A DNA stretch of 64,000 nucleotides from assembly GCA_934201705.1 (NCBI GenBank), contig CAKPXF010000011.1:1-64000 (forward strand). Direction: 5' to 3'. Both the position numbers and the translations under genes were made by a program. Position 1 is the first letter of the stretch; each line of letters begins with the position of its first letter. Origin of the DNA: an uncultured Bacilli bacterium (GTDB lineage Bacteria > Bacillota_I > Bacilli_A > RFN20 > CAG-631). A model generated the notes under the pieces. The model saw only the letters and a program-made list of their open reading frames with translations. It was not told the DNA's origin and made no database searches. Below are positions 11,101-20,185 of this stretch, one piece after another.

Positions 11101-12560
11101 TTGTAAGTGATATTCAAGTAAAAACTGATGTTGTAACAAATGATTTATTAACTAGCGATTTTGTAGCTGATAATGGTGGAAAGATTAATAATGATTCAAT
11201 AATTCTTGAAGGCGATTCTTTAGCAAGAACATATTCATTAAATAAGCATAATAATGTAAGAGGTTTTGATTTTAATGCTAATATTGAGTGTGATGGCACA
11301 CCTGATTGGTTAATACATGTTATTGTAAAAGACAAAGCACCAGGACGTCCTCTTTGGGAAAGAAAAATAGAAGATGAAGGCTATGTTTTACAATTTAAGA
11401 CAAATCAAATATTTATTAGTAGATGGTTTGATGGTAATTTAGGTAATAGTACCTTAGATAATTGCACTTATTTTTTACCAGAGGGCTTTTATAGTATAGC
11501 TCATAATTATTCAATTAGATTTGATAATAGTGGTGACAATGTTTTAATAACATTATTAATAGATAATGTTCCAGTTATTTTTGCAAAGGATATTCAAACA
11601 CCACTAGCTGATGAAAATAATACGTACTTTAGTATTTTCAAGAAAGATACAGCAGCAGTTAAGGTTACTATTAATGATATGAAGGTAACAACAAATAGTA
11701 ATTATAGTATTGAAAAAATCGAAGGTGATTGTGACGTTAGTATGGGAATTGTTGATTTATCTTCAACAATATCACCAACTATTGAATCAGCAAATTATTC
11801 ATCATATTTAGTTGAATATAAAAAGCAAAATGCAGATAATTCTACATATTCAACAACTGTTCCAACAACAGTTGGTGATTACGTTTTAAGAGTTACTTTC
11901 ATGGAAAATAGAAATTATGCAAAGGTAGTAAAATATGTTGAATTTAAATTACTTGAATCAACATTAACCTATGAATCATCATCAATTATAAATGGGAAAG
12001 TTGATGAAATGTATGTTGCAGCAGTTAATAGAGCTCAAGATTTATTAGGTGGAACTATAACTTATGAGCTTGCAGATAATGAAAAACTACCAGAGGGCTT
12101 ATCTTTAGATAAAAATGGAGCTATTACAGGAACACCATTACATGCAGGAACATATACGTTTACTATAGTTGCTAAAGCAAATGAAAAATCAGCAAGTGCT
12201 ACATTTACTTTAGTTATAGATAAAGCAGATGGAAACGGAACTATTGAAATAGAAGATATAAAAGAAGGAGAAGAATTAAATTTAAGCATTAATTCAACTA
12301 CTAATAAGGATGTTGTTGTTGAATACAAAAAACAAAATGCCGATGATTCTACATATTCAACAACTATTCCAACAGAAGCTGGAGAATACGTTGTTAGAGT
12401 AACATTTAAAGATTCTTCTGATTATAATGGATTTATTTTAACAAAAACATTTACTATTAATGAAAATAAACAAAATAAAGGATGTAAAGGTCAAGCAATG
12501 CCAACAATTTTAGCAACGCTAGGATTACTTGGAGTATTTATGAAAAAAAGAAGAGAATAA
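8109..12560 (+). CDS. Giant modular surface protein with Ig-like repeats and Gly-Cys anchor
   Basis: This 1483-residue exported protein has a signal peptide (about 1-30). Five copies of the double-Trp module seen in the protein at 1741 lie at about 45-215, 225-388, 395-580, 835-1005 and 1010-1198. Four have the tryptophans 16 apart (W105/121, W281/297, W897/913, W1067/1083) and one 14 apart (W448/462). Between them are two putative Ig domains of the He_PIG type (about 662-750 and 1288-1372, with L-P-E-G-L-x-L and G-x-P motifs). Four MBG-like beta units lie at about 585-655, 755-835, 1205-1282 and 1375-1450. The tail is Gly1458-Cys1459, a hydrophobic stretch and K-K-R-R-E. It most likely binds or presents glycan at the wall; an enzymatic role cannot be excluded. 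Confidence 0.75.
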   Translation: MKNKIKKLINLSAFVFLASLSGFVVKKANSSNEIVKVNAFDKQVSNTIDLISEGLIVTRNASQVANKVCLNSSNDISFVASKIPLNDVKSITVKASFNYNDVTGWVIHTNFGTSKPLVPVWDGTWKENNPGFNFEQYQNNVVKYSEGNFLELGNINDNNVHELKYEFNDITVTAFVDDNKIGESIIPSAIPNGYFNMYTQSKVNIEVYEITVETLQTERVSKLLSSGLYQVNDNVTITENKSKSLGGASSIGILSSSIPLKGIDSVSYKGKFINITSPADWAVRYSFGLTTPNLPVWEWNSLNPNGFEMIQFSNNVMNTNGYCFETKDLTDGEQHIVEFKFLNNEIQTYIDGLLMGSSTNNYATDGYLQVYTNAGFDFEVAEITVESDLESYVLNGNEDVNASCQFNKAKYSLISNGNDNFITKTSYKAVEAISFDMDLSYDASITDWRALITFEDNMPGRWFDGNEDFGYKLWFYPNNIALFKREINPENNGTFLKNSEYVYEGGAEAFFAKPHHYSIDFVSKDNSKFVLLYIDGKLVMNAEDYYGNSFANKDGTFGVIKKDSQDNKVIISNITFTRYLAPSTGSIKVADVYENTAINPIINNEEGLDYKILYKNVNADDTAYSENIPNKVGKYVAKIIFEGNRNYKGSTNTTTFEIKSNSSSITYEGKSLNNGMVNEKYEESAATATDSNEGNITYSLATYSTLPEGLTLSNDGKISGIPTKGGSFTFDVVASTNNSNKSATFTLIIDKALGTCSISQANLKYGEQVVPQVSSTTNEIVKEIVYKLKDEADSAYTNTLPRRVGTYMAKVTYLATDSYEECSNTVEFKIEKESVNVDDGYVSLFDKNLIGTNNVSYNDGIVELQSSLGVLASAISLEEVKSIKIVLSSTFASNIGWNTHIALGRSKPLIHLWEPNPDGIFFCIEENNAYIAEVGVQNLPSDYYNGKRHTWQFDAISNNGIRVLLDGELFFEGTLLNNTSLNGYLSIYAKDSTIAQTIVSDIQVKTDVVTNDLLTSDFVADNGGKINNDSIILEGDSLARTYSLNKHNNVRGFDFNANIECDGTPDWLIHVIVKDKAPGRPLWERKIEDEGYVLQFKTNQIFISRWFDGNLGNSTLDNCTYFLPEGFYSIAHNYSIRFDNSGDNVLITLLIDNVPVIFAKDIQTPLADENNTYFSIFKKDTAAVKVTINDMKVTTNSNYSIEKIEGDCDVSMGIVDLSSTISPTIESANYSSYLVEYKKQNADNSTYSTTVPTTVGDYVLRVTFMENRNYAKVVKYVEFKLLESTLTYESSSIINGKVDEMYVAAVNRAQDLLGGTITYELADNEKLPEGLSLDKNGAITGTPLHAGTYTFTIVAKANEKSASATFTLVIDKADGNGTIEIEDIKEGEELNLSINSTTNKDVVVEYKKQNADDSTYSTTIPTEAGEYVVRVTFKDSSDYNGFILTKTFTINENKQNKGCKGQAMPTILATLGLLGVFMKKRRE
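11811..12407 (+). repeat. Near-identical 90-bp intragenic repeat pair
   Basis: Codons at 11811-11900 and 12318-12407 encode two 30-residue segments that both begin V-E-Y-K-K-Q-N-A-D and share Y-S-T-T. They differ at only a few residues, and the DNA is also closely matched, including a run around T-C-T-A-C-A-T-A-T-T-C-A-A-C-A-A-C-T. Each is part of an MBG-like beta unit near the C-terminus of the giant surface protein. The similarity is higher than between the other units, so this is a recent internal duplication and a possible site for recombinational length change. Confidence 0.8.
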
Positions 12561-12590
12561 TTGGTTAAACAAAAGAAAGGAACTTATCCT

Positions 12591-15197
12591 ATGAAGATAC
12601 AAATTAAATATTTTTCTGGAACACATTGGGACAGAGAATGGTATCAAACTTATCAAGGATTTAGATTTGAATTAGTTGATGTTATTGATGAATTAATTGA
12701 TGTGCTTGAAAAAGACAAGGAATATAAGGTGTTTCATTTAGATGGCCAAACCATAGTATTAGATGATTATCTTGAAATTAAGCCTTATAAAAAGGAAAGA
12801 TTACTTAAATTAATTAAGGATGGTAGGATACTTATTGGCCCTTGGTATACAATGCCAGATGAGCAAATAGTTAATGGTGAATCAATTATTAGAAATCTAA
12901 TTGTTGGTCATCAAAAAGCTAAGCAATATGGTACAACAGCTTGGAAATGTGGCTACATTTGTGATATTTTTGGCCATATTGCTCAAATGCCTCAAATTTT
13001 TAATGGCTTTAATATAAACACATGCGTTTTAGGACGTGGAACAGTTCAAGAAGAAACTGGAACGACATTTATTTGGAATTCTTCACCTAATAATAGTGTT
13101 TTAGTTTATAAAATTCCTGAATATTATGGCTATGGTTCATTTGCAGCTGAGGTTGTAGGCGAAAGATCAGCAAATAATGAACTTGATCCAAATTCGAAGG
13201 AATTTGAAGAAAAATGTCGTGCATATATTGATAGAGAAATTAAAAGAGCATCATGCCCAGTTATTGTATTATTTGATGCAATGGATCATGAAAGCCCACA
13301 TCCTCAAATTCCTCATTATATAAAAAAAATAAAAGAGTTTTATCCAGAATGTGATGTTGAAATATGTGATTTAAATAAAGCCTTTAAAGAACTTGAAAAG
13401 TATAAAGATTCATTTAAAAAAATAACAGGTGAATTATTAAGACCAGCTAAAATTATTGCTCCATTTCAGCATTTACTTGAACACACTTTATCAAGTAGAT
13501 ATGATGTAAAATATAGAAATGCAAAATGTGAAGCCTTACTGTTTGCCATTGAATCATTAATGGTTTATAACGATGTTAATAAACTCGGTATTTCTGGTAA
13601 TTATTTAAAGGTATTATGGGAATTATTATTAGCTAATCATGCTCATGATAGTATTTGTGGCTATAGTAGGGATAGAATTCATAGTGAAATGCATTATCGT
13701 TTTTCACAAATTGAAAGTTTTTATGAATCATTAAGCGATCATATTGTTAGAAGAATAAATAATGGCTTTAGTGTTATTAAAGAAGGAACATCTAATTTTT
13801 CAATATTTAATCCGCTTCCATATGAAGTTACAAAATATATTAAAATACAATTACCATTTGAAAAAGGCTATCCTTTCTATGTTGAACCATTTGGTTATGA
13901 AAATATTTTAGCATTTGAATTATATGATAAAAATCATAATAAATTAGAATATGATTATTTAGAATTATTAAACAATGTTAAGGTTAGAACTATTAAGGAG
14001 CAAATGCTTGATTGTTCTTTAGTAACAATTGGTGTAAAGGTTACATTAAACCCATTTGGGTTTACATCTTTTGAAATAGCTAGCTCTTCAATGCCAACAA
14101 GACAGTTAAATTCATTTATTTTAGATGGTGAAACAACAATGGATAATGGATTAATAAGAGTTTCATTTAATTTAGATGGTACATATAATGTTTTTGATTA
14201 TAAAACTAACGAAGTATATAAATGTGGCTTAATAATCGATGATAGTGAAATTGGTGATGGTTGGAATTCTTCAAGAGTACTAAAGGATAATAAAGTTGTT
14301 TCATCAACTTGTGATTTTGAAATTATAAATGATGGTCCAGTAAGCTGTACAATTAGATGTAATAGGCATATTAAGGTACCTACTTGTGTTAATACATTTG
14401 CAAGTAAAATAGTAAGATCAAATGAGTATAAAAGTTTAGAACTAACTCAAGATATTACAATAGTTAAAGGTAGCAACAAGGTATTAATAAATATGCAACT
14501 TGATAATAATGTATTAGACCATAGATTAAGATACGGATTTAATAGTAACGTAACAAGTAATTACCATGTAAGTCAAGCATTTACATTTGTCGATAGAAAA
14601 TGTGGAATTGATAAAAATACATTATCATGGAAAGAAGTAGATAGCTTAGAGAAATCAACATCAGGTATTGTATATAAGGAAGAAAATAATAAAGGACTTA
14701 TTATTTATAACAGATATGGTGTAAAAGAGGTTTCAGGATTAGATAATCAAGATGGTTCAATTTACTTTACGCTTATTAGGTGCTTTAATAAAACACATAC
14801 AAGCCTTGGAGAAGAAGGTGGAGAATTACAAGGAAAGCATAATTATGAGTTTGCACTTGAACCAATTTCTTCAAAAATTGATGAGTTAAGACTACAAAAG
14901 GATTTAGATACATATAGATCAAATGAGATATGCTTTGTTTCAAAGAATACAAAATATGATACTTCATTAATAAATATAGAATCATCTTGCATTTCATGCT
15001 TAAAGCCAACTGAAAATAAAGACGGAATAGCAATTAGATTGTATAATCCTTCAAATAAAGCTGTAAATGTAAAGATAAAAATTAATTTTGCTTATAAATT
15101 ATTAATTGAAACTGATATGCTTGAAAATAAAATAAATGATATCAATAATGAATTTTGCTTAAAGGCAAATGAAATAAAAACTCTTGTAATTAAATAA
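12591..15197 (+). CDS. Alpha-mannosidase, GH38 family
   Basis: This is a cytoplasmic retaining alpha-mannosidase of about 868 residues with no signal peptide. The metal-binding opening is S-G-T-H-W-D with His12 and Asp14. The nucleophile motif G-Y-I-C-D-I-F-G-H-I places Asp125, and a later N-H-A-H-D motif near residues 352-356 supplies further metal and active-site residues. The second half is the usual GH38 middle and C-terminal beta domains. I start it at ATG 12591, which has AGAAAGGA ten bases upstream. A TTG at 12561, directly after the preceding stop, would add ten unconserved residues and lacks a ribosome site. Its place in the operon indicates that mannosylated oligosaccharides are imported before hydrolysis. 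Confidence 0.93.
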   Translation: MKIQIKYFSGTHWDREWYQTYQGFRFELVDVIDELIDVLEKDKEYKVFHLDGQTIVLDDYLEIKPYKKERLLKLIKDGRILIGPWYTMPDEQIVNGESIIRNLIVGHQKAKQYGTTAWKCGYICDIFGHIAQMPQIFNGFNINTCVLGRGTVQEETGTTFIWNSSPNNSVLVYKIPEYYGYGSFAAEVVGERSANNELDPNSKEFEEKCRAYIDREIKRASCPVIVLFDAMDHESPHPQIPHYIKKIKEFYPECDVEICDLNKAFKELEKYKDSFKKITGELLRPAKIIAPFQHLLEHTLSSRYDVKYRNAKCEALLFAIESLMVYNDVNKLGISGNYLKVLWELLLANHAHDSICGYSRDRIHSEMHYRFSQIESFYESLSDHIVRRINNGFSVIKEGTSNFSIFNPLPYEVTKYIKIQLPFEKGYPFYVEPFGYENILAFELYDKNHNKLEYDYLELLNNVKVRTIKEQMLDCSLVTIGVKVTLNPFGFTSFEIASSSMPTRQLNSFILDGETTMDNGLIRVSFNLDGTYNVFDYKTNEVYKCGLIIDDSEIGDGWNSSRVLKDNKVVSSTCDFEIINDGPVSCTIRCNRHIKVPTCVNTFASKIVRSNEYKSLELTQDITIVKGSNKVLINMQLDNNVLDHRLRYGFNSNVTSNYHVSQAFTFVDRKCGIDKNTLSWKEVDSLEKSTSGIVYKEENNKGLIIYNRYGVKEVSGLDNQDGSIYFTLIRCFNKTHTSLGEEGGELQGKHNYEFALEPISSKIDELRLQKDLDTYRSNEICFVSKNTKYDTSLINIESSCISCLKPTENKDGIAIRLYNPSNKAVNVKIKINFAYKLLIETDMLENKINDINNEFCLKANEIKTLVIK

Positions 15198-15214
15198 AAA
15201 GGGAGGTAAAAGAA

Positions 15215-17380
15215 ATGTATAATGATACTACAAATTTAAGATTAACGCCGTATTCTTCTATCCAAAATGCTGTAGCTATGCCCGACAAGATTTATCCAGT
15301 TTTCATCGGCTCTGGAAAACTAGTAATGGGGCTTGACGTTACAGGCTTACAAGGTGCTAATAATATTGAACAATATTATTATAATGAAAAACCATGTCAA
15401 GATTTATATGTAGTTGGCAATGGTATGATAAGTAATGCAATTCATGAAAATAATACCCATCCATATGGCTATTTATCATATCAAATAGAATTTAATGGGA
15501 AGGTATTTGATTCACTTGCTTTATTAAAGCATGGCACAATGTTTTCACGTCATAATGATATTAAAAAAGGAAAAGTAGTGACAACATTTTTACTTGACAA
15601 TAAACTATTTGTTGAAATAACAACCATAATATTAAAAAATACCAAAAAGATACTATTAAGATATAGATTTAAAAGTTATTGTCAATTTACTGTAGAAAAC
15701 AACGATATTTATGATGTTAAGCTAACAGTTAACTTTAATTTAAAGAAAAGAAATGACGAATTATTATATGATGAAATATCTGGAAACAATCCATTAAATG
15801 TCACTGTAAATGGCTATGAAAAATATAAGTATTCTTTAGCTGTAATTGGTGGAGAAGCATCATTTAAAAATAACTCATTATCAACAACATATAAGCTAAA
15901 GGCTGCAAAAAATTGGACTAATTTATATGATGTTGTTTACTCATTTGATAATGATAATTCATTTGATATTGAAGAAAGAGTAAATCAGCATTATCAAATG
16001 TGGGATGATTATTATAATAAATGTGCTAAAATGAATTCTAAAAATGTCGAAGAGGAATTTATTTATAATAATAGCTTATATATGTTTGAATATGCTTTTG
16101 AAATAGAAAAATATGGTATTGATATTGGACATCCATTTTATTTTGTATGGTGCTGGAACCAATGTGTATTTTGGGATATGCATTATATTGTTGATGCAAT
16201 GTTAGATTCTAATAATACTTCTGCTGCAAGAGATTCTTTGAAATTTTTGCTAAAGCACATGAGAAAGGAAGGAAAGCCATTTCCTTGGATGTTTATTTAT
16301 GATGGGCATACATTTTTAGATGAAAAAAGAGATATTGCACCTCTTGTAATAGCAGCTCACGCAATGAGTGCTATTAAATATTATGAAACAACATTAAATA
16401 AAGAAGAATTAGAGGATTTATGCTATCCAATTATAAGTAGATGTGCAAATTTTGCAGTTGAAGTAATGTTTACTAAAAATGAATTTGGCAAATATATTAT
16501 TTCTCTTCCAGTTTCAAACGATGTTGTTGAAGAAGAAGGTAGCGAAATTAATCAAACCTTTACAACAGTATGGTTTTTAACAATTATTGCTAAAGCAATT
16601 GAATATGCTAAAGTTTTAAATAAGCCATACAATCCAATCTTTGATGAAATAATTAATAATTATTATATTGAGCATGATGAAAATGAATATTATCATTCAA
16701 AGGGAATGAAGGCTAGTGATCATATATGGGCTTCTTGGATTCCATTTATTAATTATCCAACAGAAGGCATGCCATTTTTAGATGAATCATTAGTAATGAA
16801 AACACGTGAAAAATATAATTATATTGATTTATATGAGGAAAAGCAAAATGCATATCAACCATGGACAGAATGTATTGAAGCACAAGCAAGTTTAAGAACA
16901 AAAGAATATGAAATTGCTGATAACTTCAAAGAATATGCCATAAAATATCATGTGTTTGGAGAAGGCTATTTTGCTGAATGTGGGCCAAAGAAATGTTCAA
17001 TCACTCATGCTCCATATGTTTCAGCACATGGATCATATACATCATTTGTTTTAAATAGATTTGTTATGGGAAGTATTTGGAGCAATGAATTAAGTTTATT
17101 TGTAGGCTTACCAACATATATGCTACATAAAGAACTTAATGTAGAAAATGTTAATACCTATAAAGGAGTTAAGGTATTAATTGGAAAATATACTCCAACA
17201 ACATTTTATTGTAAATTAAGCAATACAATTGATAATAAGGTAACTGTTAGATATCCAGTTAATGCTAATGGAGCATTCCTATATGTTGATAATGAAAGAA
17301 TTGATTATCATTTTGATGCAAAGCATGGAACAATCACATTTGAATTAAAAGCAGGATTACATACAATTGAAATATATTAA
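15215..17380 (+). CDS. Putative (alpha/alpha)6-barrel glycosidase, family unassigned
   Basis: This cytoplasmic protein has no signal peptide and is probably a glycoside hydrolase whose family I cannot name. Residues about 1-250 are beta-rich. Residues about 280-620 are helical with aromatic and acidic motifs such as W-C-W-N-Q-C-V-F-W-D and P-F-P-W-M-F-I-Y-D-G, typical of six-hairpin glycosidases (GH65, GH78, GH95, GH15 clans). The last 80 residues form a small beta domain. It starts at ATG 15215 after AGGGAGG at 15200-15206, 17 bases from the mannosidase stop. The operon context suggests it removes the sugar the mannosidase cannot, perhaps xylose, given the downstream xylose genes. That is inference. 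Confidence 0.55.
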   Translation: MYNDTTNLRLTPYSSIQNAVAMPDKIYPVFIGSGKLVMGLDVTGLQGANNIEQYYYNEKPCQDLYVVGNGMISNAIHENNTHPYGYLSYQIEFNGKVFDSLALLKHGTMFSRHNDIKKGKVVTTFLLDNKLFVEITTIILKNTKKILLRYRFKSYCQFTVENNDIYDVKLTVNFNLKKRNDELLYDEISGNNPLNVTVNGYEKYKYSLAVIGGEASFKNNSLSTTYKLKAAKNWTNLYDVVYSFDNDNSFDIEERVNQHYQMWDDYYNKCAKMNSKNVEEEFIYNNSLYMFEYAFEIEKYGIDIGHPFYFVWCWNQCVFWDMHYIVDAMLDSNNTSAARDSLKFLLKHMRKEGKPFPWMFIYDGHTFLDEKRDIAPLVIAAHAMSAIKYYETTLNKEELEDLCYPIISRCANFAVEVMFTKNEFGKYIISLPVSNDVVEEEGSEINQTFTTVWFLTIIAKAIEYAKVLNKPYNPIFDEIINNYYIEHDENEYYHSKGMKASDHIWASWIPFINYPTEGMPFLDESLVMKTREKYNYIDLYEEKQNAYQPWTECIEAQASLRTKEYEIADNFKEYAIKYHVFGEGYFAECGPKKCSITHAPYVSAHGSYTSFVLNRFVMGSIWSNELSLFVGLPTYMLHKELNVENVNTYKGVKVLIGKYTPTTFYCKLSNTIDNKVTVRYPVNANGAFLYVDNERIDYHFDAKHGTITFELKAGLHTIEIY

Positions 17381-17393
17381 AGGAGCTAATACA

Positions 17394-18707
17394 ATGGAAA
17401 TTTTTAAGGACATAAAAGTAGTAAAATATGAAGGACCTAATTCAAAAAATGATTTAGCATTTAAATTCTATGATGCCAATAGAGTTGTTTTGGGTAAAAA
17501 AATGAGTGAGCATTTACCATTTGCTATGAGCTGGTGGCATACTTTATGTGCTTGTGGAACAGATATGTTTGGAAAAGATACACAAGATAAGTCATTTAAT
17601 CAAAAAAAAGGTACAATGGAGCATGCAAAAACTAAGGTTGATGCTGGCTTTGAATTTATGCAAAAATTAGGCATTAAATACTTTTGCTTTCATGATGTTG
17701 ATTTAGTACCTGAAGCAGATGATATTAATGAAACAAATAAAAGATTAGATGAAATATCTGATTATATTTTAATGAAAATGCAAGAGACAGACATTAAGTG
17801 CTTATGGGGAACAGCTAATATGTTTTCAAATCCTCGTTTTATGAATGGAGCAGGTTCAACAAATAGTGCCGATGTTTATTGCTTTGCGGCTGCTCAAATT
17901 AAAAAAGCCTTAGATATAACAGTAAAACTTGGTGGAAAAGGTTATGTATTTTGGGGTGGAAGAGAAGGATATGAAACTTTATTAAATACAGATGTTAAAT
18001 TTGAACAAGATAATATCGCAAGGTTAATGCATATGGCGGTTGATTATGGAAGAAAAATAGGATTTAAAGGTGACTTTTATATTGAGCCAAAACCAAAAGA
18101 ACCAATGAAACATCAGTATGATTTTGATGCAGCAACAGCAATAGGCTTTTTAAGACAATATGGTTTAGATAAAGACTTTAAGCTAAATATTGAAGCTAAT
18201 CACGCAACGTTAGCTGGACATACCTTTGAGCACGATTTAAGAATATCAGCTATTAATGGTATGCTTGGTTCAATTGATGCTAATCAAGGAGATCTACTAT
18301 TAGGCTGGGATACTGATGAATTTCCATTTGATGTATATACTGCTACTAAATGTATGCTAGAGGTAATTGCTAACAATGGCTTAACTGGTGGCTTTAATTT
18401 TGATGCTAAAACTAGAAGACCTAGCCATACAACTAAGGACTTATTTGAAGCATATATTTTAGGAATGGATACATTTGCTTTAGGCTTATTAAATGCTGAA
18501 AAAATTATTAATGATGGTAGAATTTCTGAATTTGCAAAGGATAGATATTCATCATTTAATTCTAAAATCGGTCAAAAGATTATCAATAATCAAGCAGATT
18601 TAGAGGAATTATCTAATTATGCTTGTAAATTAAAAGCGCCTGAATTACCATCATCTGGAAGACAAGAGCATTTAGAAGCAATTTTTAATCAAATTATATT
18701 TAAATAG
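17394..18707 (+). CDS. xylA: Xylose isomerase
   Basis: This enzyme interconverts D-xylose and D-xylulose in the cytoplasm. Its 437 residues match the long (class II) bacterial enzyme. Visible motifs are the catalytic F-C-F-H-D-V-D at about 97-103, W-G-G-R-E-G-Y-E near 190, the metal ligand stretch Y-I-E-P-K-P-K-E, and I-E-A-N-H-A-T-L-A-G-H. The metal-binding D-A-N-Q-G-D-x-x-x-G-W-D-T-D-E-F-P is also intact. The start is ATG 17394 with AAAGGAG about nine bases upstream. A TTG at 17367 lies inside the previous gene and would give an unconserved extension. xylB follows one base after the stop. Confidence 0.97.
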   Translation: MEIFKDIKVVKYEGPNSKNDLAFKFYDANRVVLGKKMSEHLPFAMSWWHTLCACGTDMFGKDTQDKSFNQKKGTMEHAKTKVDAGFEFMQKLGIKYFCFHDVDLVPEADDINETNKRLDEISDYILMKMQETDIKCLWGTANMFSNPRFMNGAGSTNSADVYCFAAAQIKKALDITVKLGGKGYVFWGGREGYETLLNTDVKFEQDNIARLMHMAVDYGRKIGFKGDFYIEPKPKEPMKHQYDFDAATAIGFLRQYGLDKDFKLNIEANHATLAGHTFEHDLRISAINGMLGSIDANQGDLLLGWDTDEFPFDVYTATKCMLEVIANNGLTGGFNFDAKTRRPSHTTKDLFEAYILGMDTFALGLLNAEKIINDGRISEFAKDRYSSFNSKIGQKIINNQADLEELSNYACKLKAPELPSSGRQEHLEAIFNQIIFK

Positions 18708-18708
18708 T

Positions 18709-20172
18709 ATGAAAACATATATTGGAATTGATCTTGGAACAAGTGGAGTTAAAATTTTACTTGTAGATAATAAAGGAAAAATTTTAAAGGAAGTAAATAA
18801 AGAATATTTAGTTGTTTATCCTAAAAGTGGCTGGAGTGAGCAAGATCCTAAGCAGTGGTACAATAAGGTGATTGATGGTTTAAAAGAATTATTAGAAAAT
18901 CAAGATAAAACAGCTGTTTGTGCTATTTCATTTGGTGGTCAAATGCACGGATTAGTAGCATTAGATAAGAATAATGAAGTTATTAGAAATGCTATTTTAT
19001 GGAATGATGGAAGATGTCAAAAGCAGGTTGATTACTTAAATAATACTATCGGAAAGGAAAAACTTGTTAAGCTAACAGGAAACTTTGCTTTTGCAGGCTT
19101 TACTGCTCCTAAAATAATGTGGCTTAAGGAAAATGAAAAAGATAATTTTGATAAAATTAACATGATTTTATTACCTAAAGACTACTTAGCATTTAAATTT
19201 AGTAATGTTTATTCGTCAGATTATTCAGATGCTAGTGGAACGTTACTTCTTGATGTAAAAAATAAATGCTGGTCAAGAAAAATGTGTGAGATTGTCGGTA
19301 TTAGTATGGATAAGCTACCAAAATTATATGAAAGCTATGAGACTGTTGGGCTAATTAAAAAAGAATTAGCTGAAAAGTTAAATATAAGTAGTAATGTAAA
19401 AATTGTTGCTGGAGCTGGCGATAATGCTGCAGCAGCAATTGGAACAGGCTGTGTTTTTAATAATTCATGTAATATTTCACTTGGAACATCAGGAACTGTT
19501 TTTGCAAGTTCAAATAATTATATGGCAAATAATAAGGTAGCAATACATAGCTTTAATCATGCTACTGGAAAATATCATTTAATGGGCTGTATTTTATCAG
19601 CTGCAAGCTGTAACAAATGGTGGGTTGAGGATATTTTAAAAAGTAGCCATAGCGTAGAGCAAAAAAATATTGAAAAATATATTGGTGAAAATAATGTTTT
19701 TTTCCTACCTTATTTGATGGGAGAAAGATGTCCACATAATGATACTAATATTAGAGGAGCTTTTTTAGGGTTATCAGCTAATACTAAAAGAGAAGAAATG
19801 ACACTAGCAGTTTTAGAAGGAGTTGCTTATGCTTTAAAGGATTGCCTTGAAATAATAAAAGAATGCGGAATAGATATAAAAGAATCAACGCTTTGTGGTG
19901 GTGGTGCAAAATCTAAAATATGGGCGCAAATTATTGCTAATGTTTTAAATATAAAAATTAACTTTGTTGAAACAGAGCAAGGTCCAGGATATGGAGCAGC
20001 CATTTTAGCTATGATAGGGGCAAAAGAATATAACAATGTAGAAGAAGCAGTTTCTAGCATTGTTAAAGTAACAAATTCAATTTATCCAAATGAAAATATT
20101 TCTAAAAAATATGCTAAAAAATATGAAGCATATAAAGAAATTTATCCAAATATAAAAAATATTCAATTTTAA
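18709..20172 (+). CDS. xylB: Xylulokinase (FGGY family)
   Basis: This enzyme phosphorylates D-xylulose to xylulose 5-phosphate, feeding the pentose phosphate or phosphoketolase route. It has the actin-like kinase fold: the phosphate-1 motif I-D-L-G-T-S-G-V-K at residues 5-13, the substrate motif G-G-Q-M-H-G-L-V near 78-85, I-L-W-N-D-G-R-C near 100, and a C-terminal G-G-G-A-K-S-K-I-W nucleotide motif near 397. Its 487 residues are normal for the family. The ATG comes one base after the xylA stop with no separate strong Shine-Dalgarno, so translation is probably coupled. Some FGGY members use other ketoses, but adjacency to xylA makes xylulose most likely. Confidence 0.93.
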   Translation: MKTYIGIDLGTSGVKILLVDNKGKILKEVNKEYLVVYPKSGWSEQDPKQWYNKVIDGLKELLENQDKTAVCAISFGGQMHGLVALDKNNEVIRNAILWNDGRCQKQVDYLNNTIGKEKLVKLTGNFAFAGFTAPKIMWLKENEKDNFDKINMILLPKDYLAFKFSNVYSSDYSDASGTLLLDVKNKCWSRKMCEIVGISMDKLPKLYESYETVGLIKKELAEKLNISSNVKIVAGAGDNAAAAIGTGCVFNNSCNISLGTSGTVFASSNNYMANNKVAIHSFNHATGKYHLMGCILSAASCNKWWVEDILKSSHSVEQKNIEKYIGENNVFFLPYLMGERCPHNDTNIRGAFLGLSANTKREEMTLAVLEGVAYALKDCLEIIKECGIDIKESTLCGGGAKSKIWAQIIANVLNIKINFVETEQGPGYGAAILAMIGAKEYNNVEEAVSSIVKVTNSIYPNENISKKYAKKYEAYKEIYPNIKNIQF

Positions 20173-20185
20173 AGAAGGGAAAGTT

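Noticed and set aside
9845..12450. CRISPR-like or tandem-array repeats
   Set aside because: The repeats are in-frame protein modules of the surface protein with diverged sequence, not short direct repeats with spacers. No cas gene is present.
12561..12590. TTG start that would extend the alpha-mannosidase by ten residues
   Set aside because: It immediately follows the previous stop, has no ribosome site, and the ATG at 12591 has a good one and begins at the conserved GH38 N-terminus.
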